Source of the DNA: Casuarina equisetifolia
Taxonomy: Eukaryota; Streptophyta; Magnoliopsida; Fagales; Casuarinaceae
Length of the DNA stretch: 64,000 nt
NCBI GenBank assembly: GCA_028551475.1
Contig: CM052358.1
Coordinates: 3,536,501-3,600,500 of the forward strand
Reading direction: 5' to 3'
Both the position numbers and the translations under genes were made by a program. Shown piece by piece: positions 43,330-57,940 of the stretch (within the stretch, counting starts at the first letter, position 1; each line of letters starts with the position of its first letter). The notes below the pieces were generated by a model. It did no database searches. It was not told the origin of the DNA and was given only the letters and a program-made list of their open reading frames with translations.

Positions 43330-46300
43330 TCAGCTGTCCTCATCCACAGCACCAATGTAGGTAAGGTCCGTACGCCTCACCCTTACAGCCCCTTTGAGCC
43401 AGCTGGATGCCCGAAGATTAGCATGGTCACCACTGCCAATTACAGTGGTGTTAGCTGAAGATGGCCCAGACCCTGCACCATCTTCCAGGAGTGTCCATGG
43501 GTCAATTTCCATGTCATGATCCGGCTGCAAGGGCAATTGCTTGGACTTTCCTGACATGTTATTTGCAGTTCGTGCTGAAGGAACTGGAGTCCTTTGAGGT
43601 GGGAATACCTGTCCTGAGTACATCCCAGGAAAGGAGATACTGGGTTGAAGAGAAGCAAGAGCAGGAACAGGCACGGATGGTGGCTGGCAAGAGACAGAGC
43701 AACTGACAGAAGGAAAAAGAAACGGCATTGCAGTTTGAATGCGCAGCCGGACTGTGTCTGGCAGTTGCATCCGATGTAAGTCATTCTGCATCAGTAGATA
43801 ACATCTAAGATGAAAAGAAAAATTTCTCTTTGTAGTAAATTCTTCAATTATAATAGCGGAGAATTGGGTTAAAAATTTCCCTTGAGAAAAAAGTTAAAAG
43901 ATAAGGAAATAAAAAAAATTAAATTAAATCAAATCAAATCAAATCAAAGGATAGAAAGAAAGAAGAAAACTTGAAGACCCACCATCTCCAGCTCAACCTT
44001 TCAATTAGCATAAAGGATAACTTTTGGAGTAAATCAGAGATATTTCAAATAAGTGGAACCTCACGGTATGACTTCATAAACTACACAATGATACATGGTC
44101 TGCATGCTTGGATTTTCAACATTCATGGCAACAACCAATTTGGCGTGTAGCCAACCCACTGGAATCCATATTGTCTATATGACACATTTAACGCATTTAA
44201 GTTGTTTACTCTACCTATCTAAGTTCATATTTGATCTTGGAGGGGCTGAGAATCATAAGTCAATGGATGAGAATAAAGCTGGATGTCAAACGCAGGTCAG
44301 CAATTAAGGCTTTATACATTCAAGAAGCCCATTGACATCAAATAGTGAACAGAGAAAGAACAAACCTGCAGAGACTCTGCTACTGTAGGATCAAATCCAG
44401 GAGACTCCTTGACAAGTTCACTATTTGACTTGGAAGCAGGCTTTGACCTTAGCCAACTTGGCTGGCAACTACTCAACAACCCGTGCAGAACCAACAATAA
44501 CCAATCAAAGAGACTTTCGCCAGATGAGTCTGCAAAGACAGCAGAAGAAGCTTCTGCAGGAATCTCTATCTCTCTCTTGAATGCATAAGTCTGCGCGGGG
44601 TAAAATGCAAGGTCTGCATCTTCATACACAACCCGATTTCCAAGAAGACGAAGTACAATGGAAGCAAGCGTATGCCTCAAATTCCGTGGTTCCCTGACAA
44701 ATCCAGCATGCAATACTCAGCCAAAATTATGCATAGCTATGTATTTCTTTTATGACAATCAAATTCAGATCATAACCATTTGCCTCATTCCCAAACTGCC
44801 AATGCATCTATATTCCTTTCTTCTTTTTCCTTAGTTTTTCACCTTTTTCCTTTCTTTCCAGAAAACAAAACATGGAAAGTGCGTCATTTCTTTAACAGCA
44901 TTCACAAAAAACCAACAGAAGAGTATCACCCAAAGCTACCACATCAGAAAATAACCATTGGTCCTTGAGTCCTAGAACATAGTGAGAGAAGACAGACAAT
45001 ACTCTTGATGAGCACTAAAAATTGTGAAAGTCAATCGACTAAACCAAATTCATGGATGAGAAGATCAGATATGCCAACGCATAACTCTATTGTTTGTACA
45101 ACATATAAGACAACAAAGGAAAAAAAGGGCTCTTTGGCAAACATGAACAAAACAGATTTGCTAGATAGAATTCTTATCCAATGCAGGGGGGGGAGTGAAT
45201 GAGCAAACAATTAACTTAAATTGTAACAGTGTATTTAAAATAAAATAAATCATATGAAGCAAGAGAAGCAATTTGTATGCAAGTGAGGTTTATGCCGGCA
45301 AATAAAAGCGAAAACATTAGTAGTAGCAACAATCTATAAAGCTAAAAAGTAGTGCAGATCAAAATTGGCAGAAGCTTCTGAAGGAAGATAAGAGATCAAT
45401 GTCTAATTACCCATCTCCACAAATAATAGGAAGAAATCTCAAGAGCAATTGCAAGCGCAACCACATTGAAGCTCGCAAAGCTGCAGGGGAGGGTGGAGCA
45501 GAATCAGCTGTGATTGTTGAACGTCTAGCTAGTCCAGGACTGCCACCTCTCATAGCTTTGCGATTATTTCCCTTGGTTGTGGATCCTTCAATCCCAGAAG
45601 GTGCTGTTCCTGTCTGCTTACTTGCCCCACGAGTAACTGTACTTATTTGTTGGTCAATGAAACTCAACTGCTTGATCATTTCACTTGCAAACATATTCCG
45701 GGAGTCATCAGAGCTTTGATCTATGCAAGGAAGAAGTAATTCAATGAGTGCTCTCTCGGTAACTTGCTGCAGGCTGGCATTGGAACCTTCAGTGTCCAAC
45801 TTTTGGGTGGACCCTTTCCCATACCTTTTTGAGTCTGTCCCCTCTTCAACAACCTCTCCTTCTTCAAGAGAGGTGACTTCAAACTTTTTGTCTCCCCTCC
45901 TTGGTGCTAGATCAGAACCAGAATTACACCAGCCCCAAGGCTTCGAAAACTGGGACTTTGTCGAATGACCTTTATTCTCAGCAATATTAATAAGCCTTTG
46001 TCTGATAGTTTTCCGACCAAAAAGTACATCAGAACCTCCTAGGAACCATTTAGCCTGTAATAACATTGAATCCTCCAGTGATTGTCCCAGAAGATGAACA
46101 ACCTCTGCTAATAGGGGTGCAGCATCAGGCCTGACCAGCAACCTCGTGAGGATGATGATAATGAAATTGTTCTCGTTATCAGAAGCAGAAGCTTTTTCAG
46201 GAGTTGGGGAGGAAGACCGTATAGCATCCACTAAGGACATATCAGCGTTCTCCAGCTTTTCATTGAGGGCTTGTTCATTCAAAAGCAGCCTTAGCTCCAC

Positions 46301-49300
46301 CCACTGCCAATGAAATTTTGCAGGTTGCAGGGTATCCAAAACATATACAATCTTATCCAGAAGCTTTGTTTCATTCTCCGAATAATGGACATTAGATTCA
46401 CAATGTCCAGATATTCGATTCCCATCATCCATTGACAAAACAGATTGTGGCATCTTACAGTCAATGATAGCATTTAGAAAAAGCCTGGCACGAAGAGGAA
46501 CAAATGCCATGGATTTCAATCGGGCATCTGAACCATTTAACTCAAGCTTGGCAAAATCAGCATCACTAGTATCAGCAGCTACAAGATCATAGAAACCCTG
46601 GCTATCTCTCAAACATACATCTCTGAAAGGCCTGTGTTTTACAGAATCAACAATTGCCATTGTTAAGGATTGATATAGCTGGTTGATATCTTCACGGGTA
46701 GCAACGTTTGTGCCCACAATGAATGACCGCCACATAATTAAGGCAAATATTGAATAGGCAGGTGGAAAGACCAAGCTCAGAGGGAGCATTCGCTGCATCC
46801 TTGAAAGTGCCACTATGGTTGGTTCACCCAAGAGTTCCACAACCAATCCATCGCACAAAGTTCGACAGTTTCCAACGAGCAGCCTAAACCAATGCACGCA
46901 AATTTCAACTGAATTATCCACCTTAGATGCCCCAACAGAACGGGCATTGCCATTGGAATTCGATCTTGCATTCTTAACAAATTGAATTACGTCCAACCCT
47001 TCCTTTAATCGCAAGACAGTTACCATTCTCTCCAGGCTAGTAACCCCATGAATAACAGCTGCAATCACAAGAGCAGAAACCGCAGCTCCAATTTTTGTAG
47101 CTCGCCCAAGCACTAATTTTGCAGAACTGCTCATGGTTTCAGTAGACATGTTTGCATTGGATTCATGAGTTTCAGGAGACAACTGAAATTGAGTACGAGA
47201 TGCCTTTCCAGGAGTAAAAGCTCCAGCAATAGCAGAAGAGGCTTCTGTCGCAAGAGCTATCTCAAATACACGACTTTGGCGCTCTCCAAGAGCTTCCTTA
47301 AGTAGGCATAAACAAGACGTGTGGATGCGCAAAATATGCCTAGCAAAATTGTTTGTACTGTTACTCCCCGTAAAATCTGGCAGTTTCGCAATTTGTCCAA
47401 CATTACCAACTATGGCAGAAACAGCAGAAGACACCAAGGACGGGTCTCCTTCCTGAGCAGCACCACCAGTCTGCCTAATGCATTCCATTATTCCCATAAT
47501 TATTTGTTGAGCCACGTGATATGCATCATCCCATTTTTCAACTGTGGCACCTTTTGGTGGAGCTGCAGCAAAAAATTTTCTATCTTTACCTGAAAAATAG
47601 TGAAATATATCCTCGATATGCCGTTGCACAATCTCTCTCATGTTCATACCCACTCTTGAGATCCGACCACCACCTATCTTTTGACGGAAAAATTCATCAG
47701 GATCTTCAACTCCTGCAGGAACCCCAAGCGGGAATCCTAACTCTCCATCCACTGAGCGTCCAGATTCAAGTTCAGAAAGAAGTCTCTTATCACATATTGT
47801 CTTGAAATTCTTCTCCCATTCAATGACACTACCTACCATCCCATATTTCTTCAACAGATATTGTGCATAAACGAGGGATGCTGAACCTGAAACTCTTCCG
47901 TTTAAGGCCATAACTGCTGCAGCACGATGCATTGCAGCAGACAAGACTTCAGGGATGAGATCTATTGCAACAAGGATGTTCTCATACCTAAACCAAATTA
48001 GTTGTTAGCCATGTGCATCAATAACCAGGGTAGATCCAAGCAAAAGAAAAAATATGAGCAGAAATGGGAAAGGGACAAATACATGCAGAGGAAAGCATTT
48101 TTTTAATTACAAATATGCAAATAACTTGAGAGTCTACGCTGCCTAATCAATGTCTCTTTGTACCATGTAAAATGATAAACCAATTTAAGAGTAAACTAAA
48201 TAAGAAGACTTCGTCCAAGACAAGCTTTACAGAAAAACAAGTTGCCAGAATATATAAGAAACTCAGATCCTTGTATCCTACAATTAACTTTATTTGAGCC
48301 AAATGAATTGCAGCTTCTGTTTCAATATAATCATAAACTCCCAAAAAACAGTGCCCTCAAATGTCTTGCTGGGGCTCAAAAAGTAGCAGAATTTCAGATG
48401 CCAACAAAATCAACACAAATCGCACTCAATGAGAAAATAAGAGACTTGACATGTCATTTAACTGTGTAGTGGAAAAGTTTGTGCATAGCAATATGCATAT
48501 AACTTGTATGAAACCAGTAGCAAGTGACAACAACAAAGAAATAAAAGCCAATAAAACAACATATATATGCTCAATACAATGCAGACACAAACCAACTTCA
48601 GAAGAGATAACAAACCAAATACCCAGGCCACCATACATAGATGGCCAGATATAAAAGATGTTTAGAAGAAAACAAACAATTTCCAGAAATATCAAAGCCA
48701 TTTGGTTTAGCTGAAAGATGAGATCCACCTTCGGAGGGATGATAATAAAAATGCCTCCCCTACTTCACAAACTTGGTTGTCAACGTTCCTTGGTGGCATT
48801 AATACATTCCTCCCAGTGTGAATGGTGGCAGAGGGGCTACTATGTACCTTTGGAAACAACCAAAGGAGAAATTTGACTGCAGAAACTAAATCATTAGTAA
48901 GATCCATCCAATACAGTATAGCTGACAGTTCATCCTCACCAAGCTTCCACCGAATAGAGCTCCTATCATCAGTAAAAGTGAACGGTCTACCAAATTGACC
49001 AACCTTGGGCACTATCTTTTCAGTCCCATCAACAAGCTCCCGAACGACAGTCATCAACCAAACTGTAATGGTCCTCTTCTCTCCAAAACGCAGATTCTTT
49101 ATAGCTTTTCCAATAGCAACAATATCTCCAGAGTGATTTGCACTGATTCCGTCAATTGGCTTAGGAGTCTCTCCTTCCACTCCAGATTTATGGTGAGGGC
49201 AGCTTACCCTGTTGTCACAGACATGACTTGTTGATGCTCCCTGGCTACCCTCAATCCTTGCAGCTGCTAATTGTGCAAGACTTTGAGTTTTACGCACATT

Positions 49301-52300
49301 TTTCTGCCGATTCCTGGGGACTTGCTTGGTTGACTTATGGGGAGGATCAACTTTTAAGGCCTCTGAAGATTTGAGGCCCTTCCTCATCCACCAGGTATCT
49401 TCATCATCTGAAGCAATTGGAGAATGTACCAGAAGGTATGAGCTCCTTTCCTCACTTAATTTTTGTCTCTTTGCCCTTCTACATTCGTCACAACCAGGTG
49501 TACCTTCCACTAGATCCATCTTGTTGCAAAATGACCCAAGAGGCCTCTTGACACTCCCTTGAGATTCATCGAGTCCCATATCAGTAGAAGAAGATGAATT
49601 GTTTGGAAGCTGCAACATTACTGAGATGGCCACCTTCAACTCCTCAATATCAAGCTCATTCTTCCCATTTTTAGTCAGTATTACATTGGACAATGGCTGA
49701 GCAGCTCTCCATGGATCAATGGATACTGGGGAAGCTGCATCCCTAACAGTAGTTGTCTTCTGACCCAATACATTTGCAGCTTTAGAACTTTTCCGCTGAT
49801 CACAAAGTAAGCCACGAAGTACAAGGCAACGCTCTTTTGAGTAAATATTAATAGCCTCCAAAATTTGAGACCCTCCAGCAATCCCCGCTTCTTCCAGAGC
49901 ATCACACATAAAGAGCCCGGGCAACTGTTTCAAGATTCTATGATGCCTCTTCCGTCTGTCAAGGTCAAGCACAGGTCCACTCATATCAAGTATTCCACTT
50001 ACTATCAGTTGCCTGACATATGCCTGAGGAAAAAATATGCCTGCACGTACAAGTTCCACTATGAATAGTTGGAGGCGCTTGCAACCTTCTCCATTGTGTA
50101 CTTCATGTTGATCAATCCAACACACTATGATATCATGTAAAGGACCGGGGCTATCAAATATATCTAAATTCGCACCTCTTCCATCTGCACTTTTTAAACT
50201 GTTCTTTGTTTCATATAAATTTCCCATTGATGTCCTGCCAGAATTTTGCTGAGAGACACTTTTTCCAAGGCTACCTACTGCAAGAGTGTTCCCACGCTTG
50301 CCTTGAGATGAACTCTGCAATTCTTTTACCTTCAGCTTTAAAATTCGAATTGCAATGTATATGTGGCAAAAATCTTTTCTTCCTGTGAACTTCCTCTTAT
50401 GAGATAGGACAGTCCGAAAATCCCTGAACTCACATGTTGCCCATTCACAAAGGAAAAAAACAGAGCAAACAAAAGACAAGCTCACAGTCCCAATCCACTT
50501 CAATGATGATCTTAAGCATCGGCTTACTTCTGCAATCCAACCTTCAGCGCCAGCAGCAGTACAATGATCTTCAAAGAGAAACTTACAAGCCCCTCTGACA
50601 TCTCCATGCACAAGCGATTTGTCCAAGGCCTGCACAGCTTTAGCCAGACTGTGACCTGGATAGCCAGGACTGGCAGCTTTTGCAAGAGTATTAGCACGTT
50701 TCTGAACGGATGAAACAACATGATCAAAGGCCAAGGACTGATATTGAGCATCAAGAACTTTACTTTTGAGTGTAGAAGCTACTTCTGCAGAACCATTTTT
50801 TATCTTCTCTGCATCCCCAAATACCTTTGACATAAAATTCCCATCATTTACTGCATGAGATACTACACAAGCTGGTAATGGAAAGCAGTCCAATGCGACA
50901 AATGTATCAGGAACAGCCAATATTAGATATCGAAGCATCTCAACCAATGCAGAGGTTGTATATGCCTTCCTGGAATTTTCTACGAGATCTGATCCACCAG
51001 CAGAAGGTTCCCTGATGAAACGAACAGCTACTCCAGCAAGACTTCGTACATATGTTTGAGATAGAACAACAGTTTCTAAAACGCCATATATAATAGGCAG
51101 TAGCAACTGCAAAATCTCAAGCAACTCTTTTTCCTGAAGAAAAAACATGAAAAGGAAAAACCAAACAGAGTGAAAATTCTCATACACACAAAGGAGACTA
51201 AAGTTTTATCAGACATATTTTCAGATCACATCAATTAATTTTAGTCTTACTACCACTAAAAGTTCAAAAAGAAAAAAGTATACAGCTCAAACAGTACCCG
51301 TAGTTGATTCAGAACCCAATCAATGATAAGAGAAGGAAGAAGCAGCCCTTCTGCATGCTGCCATTGCAAAAGTCGCGCCATGTACCACCATTTCAAATGT
51401 AGGGAAGGCTCCTCGCCGTCAGGCACTGCTGATGCTGTATCATTCCTGTGTTGCATCAACCCAGCATAAGGCACTTGTGGAGATCGATCTCTGCTATGTG
51501 AAGCAGAATGAGAATTATTTTTTGAGAAAAATTCATCGAGAAGGTATTGCAAATAATCGATAATATCTTTTGTCCAAAGCTCAGAGCGGGACAGCTGTGT
51601 TTTATCGGGTGTCCCAGAGGAGATACTTGTAGAGCCAGGCCGGACCTGCAAAATATAACCATAATCTTACACCTTGTTATAAAAAAATTGAATAGTAGCA
51701 CATAGTTACAAGTGTTCAAGATACTATACCTGATTAAGATAAGTTACTTTAATAAACCAAGTTGCTCTAAGCAATGGAACATTATTCCTAATAAGAATTT
51801 CAAAGAGGTGTTTCCTCCTAAATCCAAAAGGAACATGATCAGCCAAGGAACGCAGTCGTTTGTGTGGTTGAGATAGACCCTGCAATAAAAATTAATATCC
51901 TTTAAGAAAAAGGAGGAAAATAGAGGAAATCAGAGTCAACGACTTACATGAAAAAATATGGAATTTCAAGCACTAAACATGTGCGTTATCCCATTTCACT
52001 AGCAATCTTTTCTGGGTAAAGTCACCATAAATTGTCTAATCCAAACAAGCTGCTAGATTGGTCATGTACGCTTTATCACATCTGCCTATTGTTTTAATGG
52101 CGCCATATGCACATCTGATCTCATCTTTCTCATGGCATTCTGCAAATGATGTAAGAATTCATATTTCGTACACATTCAAGAATTTACCATCTATGGTGAG
52201 ACTAGAAGTATAAATATACAATTTTTTTTCTTTTTCTTTTAATTTTTTGGCAATGCCTTAGAAAAAGCTAGCAAGACTATCACGAATCCCACAAGCTAAA

Positions 52301-55300
52301 AAAATTGGCAAGCACACTGAGGTCCAGTTTTCTACTCCTTATCAGTATTTCTAAGACAACTGATTTTTCAAAACTTTCAGGCCTCAAATTGGAATTGATA
52401 TTGCTAGTTGCTTAGTTAGTACTACTAGGAGTACTAAACTTAGAATTTGAACTTCAGTATGTAATCAGCGTATATACAAGTACCTTAAAAAGTAACATGA
52501 ATAAAGACGTCAATAACATTACAAATTTTCATACGACTCTTAACCCAGACAAATCCACTGGCAAAATGGAAAGGTTTCCAGGCTAGTAATGAGACAACAA
52601 AGTGATAATTACTCTGCGTACTGACACTTTAACCTCTAAATCAGCTGTTGAAAATCTTGAGTACAACATTTCCAACTGATAGTTTCAATATCCATGATTA
52701 AAAGGAAAAAAGAAAAGGACTAAGGAGATTATCAACTACGATAGCATAGGCACAATGGTTTGCAGGGTAATAGAAGACCTCAATCCATGATTAAAAGGAA
52801 AAAAGAAAAGGAATAAAGAGATTATCGACTACGATAGCATAGCACAATGGTTTGCAGGGTAATAGAAGACCTCAATCCATGATTAAAGGGAAAAAAGAGA
52901 AGGACTCAAGAGATTATCAACTATGATAGCATAGGCACAATGGTTTGCAGGATAATAGAAGACCTCAATCCATTTCTTCCGTAAGTCTTCAGTACATGTT
53001 CTTTGTTCAGGAAAGACGCCAGGTTTAGTTAATTGCAAACCAGAAAGAGGCACATCATAAACCTGACCAGCCTGTCACAGCAAGAAAAACCAGCGTCAAA
53101 TTTCATAACAAGTTTTCCAAACCTTAAAACCTCAAGAGGCAAGATAAAATTGATTACAAAATGTTCGTGGATAATAAAGCACTCAAGTAGTAGAAGACTT
53201 AAATCTGCTATTTCTAGAAGCCAATAATAATTGAGAGAGTCAACTAATCACCTTCCGCTTTTGAGCACGAGATTCATTGATGGCCCTGAGACGTTTTCTG
53301 ATTGCCTGCAGAGAAGAGGAAAGAGTTACATAACACAGCCTACAGATTGTGAGCAAAAAAATTGTAGTGATCATTTGTTGCATGGCAAGAGAAAATAGAC
53401 AGCTTTTGTAGCCCAAGTGATTCACCTCTTTGCACTTGAAGACAACAGGCTTATTAAAAGCTTGGACCTGTGAAAACGAGATCTCTCTACCTTCCTAAGA
53501 CATCAGTAAGCAAAACCAAGTAAGTAACAACCAGGAAAGGAGAATAAAGATAGTTGAGTTTGTTGCCAACATGTTTGAAGGCCAACAAACATGGCCAAAT
53601 CTTTATTTTTCTTAAAGAACCTAATCATTCCCTATTTAAGTATATTCTGATCCCCAAAATTCCATGGCTTTGTACTACATGAAAGATTATCAAAAATTGG
53701 TCACATATCATCGTGTCAACTACCTCCTCAATGAAACTGACAAAAATTCAAACACAAACAATGACAATTATTTTCTAGATCACAATGACTTAAGAATTTC
53801 TCATACGCAATTGAATAGTGCCAGTTTTAGATAGGTCACTCAGAGTGTCATTTATCATCTGTCCCATCAAATCAACAAAATCTTCTACAGATCATACAAA
53901 CCAACAACCTCTAATTTACAATAAACCAAATAAATGTTTCTCCAATAAAAAATGAGAGAGAGAAAGAGAGAAAGGACAAGCTTAAGCTATAAAGTTGCCA
54001 AAACAAGGACAAAAATTCGAAGCTCATGGTATTGGCCCTGCACACTTAATCAAGAATCCTTCAACTACACACAACTTTGTTAGTCATCCAATGGAAGACA
54101 TGCCATTTAACTTCCTATAAAGCTGGACATAGTAATATAAGTCTCTACGACAAATGAAATAAAATAAAACAGGAAAATTTCCAAAACATCTCTATGAACC
54201 ACACTGTGCAAGACTTGATTCCCCATTGCATAAACTTATATGCTCCAAGAAACATGCTTCAAGCTCACAAGGTATTTCAATATACAATGCAACAGCAATA
54301 TGGTGAGGTCCCTCCCCTCAAAAGAGGAAGAAGATAACATAGTGATCACACTTTCCAAGTGCTTCTCGCAAAATAGTGGAAATATGAGACTGGAAAAAAT
54401 AAATAATATAAAAATGAAAGGAAAAGTTTTTATTTGCATAAAAACAAAAACAGTTTATTTTTCTAAAGTGATGTTCAAAATCACCTACGGAGTTTAAAGA
54501 AGCAGACGGTGAAGCAAAAATGCATTTACATACATAAATTAATACCATCCAAATTTTGCATACTCCCCTAGAAAACTAGTTAATTCATTAAGAGGACAAT
54601 AAAAGTTACCTCAATTCCTTCGATGGTCTCCTTATAACCAGATTGAACATAGTCTCTGGTAAGAGTCTCCTCCGGGCAATTTAAAGTTTGGGGGTGGAAG
54701 TCAGGTGGCCCAAGTCTGAAATTAAAAGAAAAACAAAAAACGTTGGATTGAGATAAGAGCTATAAAGCCATAAACAGTAGCTGCATAAGAAAAACATCAC
54801 AACAACCAGCAACTGTTTCACCGTTCTAGCTGAACATCTAATGAATCGCAAGCATAGGAAAACCAAAATGCAAAATAAATTATGATATCACCATTCTGTA
54901 AACTTCTCAGTTCAAAAAATTCACAGAGAAGGAAAAATAACTAATAAAATGGAACAAAGGTGCTATTTTTGTCGCAGAGGTTACCGGGAGTTTAAAGGTT
55001 CTTTATCACACTTCAACTTGTACGGAGTTAGTTGTGATGGCCGCCTGCACAATACATCAGTTGCAAATTGATAACTCCATTTTTCATAAGTCATATTAGA
55101 TAAATCCATTATAATACATACAAACAAACAACCTATATATTACTATCTTGTCAAAGAAAAATCATTAAACCATTAGCAAGCTTTGGTATTAGTCTTTTAC
55201 TTATTTGAGACTTTGTGGTTAATGCTCAGAGTGGGGTTTGGCATATTGACGAGTTGGCAGGGACGTTAGAAAATTCAAAGGTTTTATAAGATAGAATCCG

Positions 55301-56214
55301 CATATCCACCCTTCCTATATTGCATCATCATTGGCAGAAGAGAAAAAGTCAAATATTTGAAAGCTTCAAGTTCTCTTCACAAACTCAAAAGCCCTATTCT
55401 TGCGCTTGCCGAACCATCTAATGGCTATCTCTAGGCTTTATCCAGTTCAATATCCTTGTGTTACTGTCCCACCTCTTTAATTTTTCATTATTTTTGTTAC
55501 TTAAAGTGCAGTAACTGCCCCTAGTGTCCATATTTGACAAAAGGCTGATGCATCACTACCAATAAATGAAATCATGAGATCACAGGAACTGGTCGACCAG
55601 AAAGTTCTATTAGCCAGAGAAGATAGTTGCAGAAAATTGACTTGAGAGAACAAAGAAAGACTAGAGAATAAGCTCCTGCTTCTAAATATTACTCTAATTT
55701 CCATCTCTTCTTGCTCATAGTATGTTAAGTAACAATGAAGTTGTATAGACCCAATAACCACCAGAATGTGATCTTGCAAAATTGAAATGCATGGCAGTAA
55801 GGAATTCCATCACTTCACAGACAACAAGATTGGTAAATTGTATGACAAGTAAATTTAGTTATGATAACAAAGAAGCAGGCATGAAACGCTCACTAACATA
55901 CTCCCAAAATGATAAACAAGCTCTATTAATTAGAACCTCGTGATATCAGAAACTTGCATGGTCATTTTGTTATAGTATGTCTTTCAAAGAAAAAAAGTCA
56001 AAAAGTAACTTGGCGTGAGATAGGTGGTACAGGGATCCACCCCCAGCAGAAAGTGTGCAAGGCATTATTTTCTGGAACCCATTTACCTAGTATTCAAGGC
56101 AAAATTAGCTGACAGTGAAGATGAATCAGCTCGGGCAGTATCCCTAGCTGATGGCCCACCTATTGCACTGTTATTAACTGCACTAGTGCAGCTGGCAGCA
56201 TGATACCTTTGCAT
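43330..56214 (-). CDS. MED12: Mediator kinase-module subunit MED12
   Basis: Twelve coding exons, minus strand: 56214-56087, 55044-54985, 54715-54610, 53494-53426, 53305-53252, 53071-52964, 51879-51730, 51645-51298, 51133-48729, 47987-45411, 44693-44366, 43785-43330; about 2262 residues, close to Arabidopsis MED12 (CRP/CCT). The N-terminal Med12 domain spans residues about 85-225 (RDYVQSGYKETIEGIEGREI, AFNKPVVFKCKEAIRKRLRA, DVPLSGLQLTKPGVF). Motif LCEWAT at about 569-574 corresponds to LCEWAV of animal MED12. C-terminal parts match plant MED12 (VEDPDEFFRQKIGG, MWLRLQLLLRFLPIICGDGE). With MED13, CDK8 and cyclin C it forms the Mediator kinase module in the nucleus and tunes transcription, including flowering time and embryo patterning. 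Two exons exceed 2.4 kb. The intron after exon 6 carries a tandem repeat copied from the exon 6 donor. The ATG opens with MQRYHAA, the family start. Confidence 0.95.
43926..43947. repeat. (AAATC)n short tandem repeat
   Basis: Four and a half copies of AAATC in the last MED12 intron. Confidence 0.9.
52692..52970. repeat. three 93-bp tandem repeats at a MED12 splice donor
   Basis: The word TCCATGATTAAA recurs at 52692, 52785 and 52877, and TCCATTTCTT starts at 52970, so the period is 92-93 bases. Each unit carries TGGTTTGCAG followed by GGTAATAGAAGACCTCAATCC or a near copy. The last copy is the end of exon 6 plus its donor (minus strand GGATTGAG|GTCTTC at 52964/52963). So the duplicated unit includes the final eight exon bases and the donor, and two extra donor copies lie in the intron. 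Confidence 0.85.
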
Positions 56215-57940
56215 TTCTCCCAACTATCACCGGCATACTGCCCCCAGCATCAGGCTGCTACTTGAAGCTATGAAAGCAACACTGCATTTTAAGGACACGC
56301 TAATCAGATATTGTCATATCAAAGTCAACTTACCACCTAAACAAATAAGAAATTTTGGAACAAAATTGGATGCGGCACGAGCTGATTCAAACATATGACT
56401 TCTATTCTCAATGAGTTAAAAAGTTTCTAAAAGAGCAACAGTATATTATGAGAAATCCTAAAAATTCCATTTATCTTACATGCCAATCTACTTGACTTGC
56501 CCCGTGGAATGACGAATGTGTTAAGTTTAATGTGCAGCATCAACCTGTCAGAATCAGTGCTACATATGTAAGCGAAACATCATGCGAAGGGAGATTAAGA
56601 CAAGAATGCAAGGAATAACATAACACTTAAAGATGGACTAAAACATAAACGAGATAACTATAAATGCAGGAACTTTCTCATCTGTCATTCACCACATCAA
56701 TCTATTTCTCCTAAGTTTGTTCAGAGGGAAACTTAACAATTTTCAAATCTAAACTGCTGGAGTTTTAAATATCAGGCAAACATAAAAACTTAATATTGCA
56801 CTCCCTTACATACACAGAACAGGACTTTTGCCTTTCTAACATCAAAATTTCCCAAGTTTAAACCGGAACAACAAAGAAAATGAACCCCTCACTTGATTGC
56901 TCGAGGTTGTTTAAGTCTAGAATTTGAGATTCAAGGACGCAAAATCTATCTGGAAAATATAAAATAAATACTTAATTAAAGGAAATCACAACAGAATAGC
57001 TTGAGTGGTGAAAACTCGGAAGTTTCATACATTTTTAAACTAATGACCATTTCCAACCTAAACATGTTATAGAAACTTGCACTTTAAAACCATCAATCAT
57101 GCCAAATTTTAATCCAACATAATCGAACAATTAGGAATTGCTAAAATTGAGGAAACCAGTTATAGTAAATCAACATTCTGGACTTTGAATCGTGAACTAA
57201 TAGTTCGGTATCAATAACAGAATAATAAGCATATTCAACCAGGTAAAATTTTGATCCCAATATAAACATATCACCCAGTTATTCACTTATGCATGTCAAT
57301 TTTTCATAAACATAATGTCAACTACGTATTACGAAGATTACAATTTCCAACCAACGACTAATCACAACCCCAGAGGTTGAAACTTTAATCATTTAAAATC
57401 ATTTCACTACAGACCAAAAAACTGCATAATTGATCAACCCCTCAAATTTCTAAAACCAAATCTACGAAGCCATCAAAATTGACTTCGAATTTCTAACTTC
57501 ACTCTCCAACCATAATCGCGCAAGTAAATAATATCAGTTCAAATTTCGGGGAAAACACATAAGTAACATAAAATTACTAAAAAACGAAATAAACGATACC
57601 GAAACGCCAATCCACGTAGCATCCTAAACTTACAAGTCACACGGAATCCCCGAAACCATTTCTCGTTAAAAATAAATTAAAAATCTCGAACTAAAACCAT
57701 CAAATCTATAACGAAATGCACAATGATTCAAAGCACGGACCAAAGCTAGGGTTTTGAACGAATCCCGATTCCTCTCTCCGGAGACAGAGCCCCAACCACA
57801 GCGACGCCTCGGATTTCGCTATATGCAGAAAAGCGGAGCTAGGGTTTCGATGGCAATCTCGTGAAAGGGCGAAATATTCGGGACAGAATGGGAATTACAA
57901 TAGACAAAAAAAATAAAAAAACAAAGGCGAATCCCTGCAC
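56215..57940 (-). other. MED12 leader: 5' UTR tail and leader intron
   Basis: On the minus strand an acceptor AATGCAG|T at 56282/56281 precedes 67 leader bases before the ATG, and a donor CCGAG|GTGCAG lies at 57941/57940, giving an intron of about 1.66 kb. The exonic leader part contains a 7-codon upstream ORF (56250-56227, MLGAVCR). The intron is AT-rich and I see no coding feature in it. Confidence 0.6.

Noticed and set aside
50370..50510. Possible extra intron in MED12 exon 9 at a GTGAGC site
   Set aside because: The continuing frame encodes LCEWAT and flanking residues that are conserved in MED12, so this stretch is coding.
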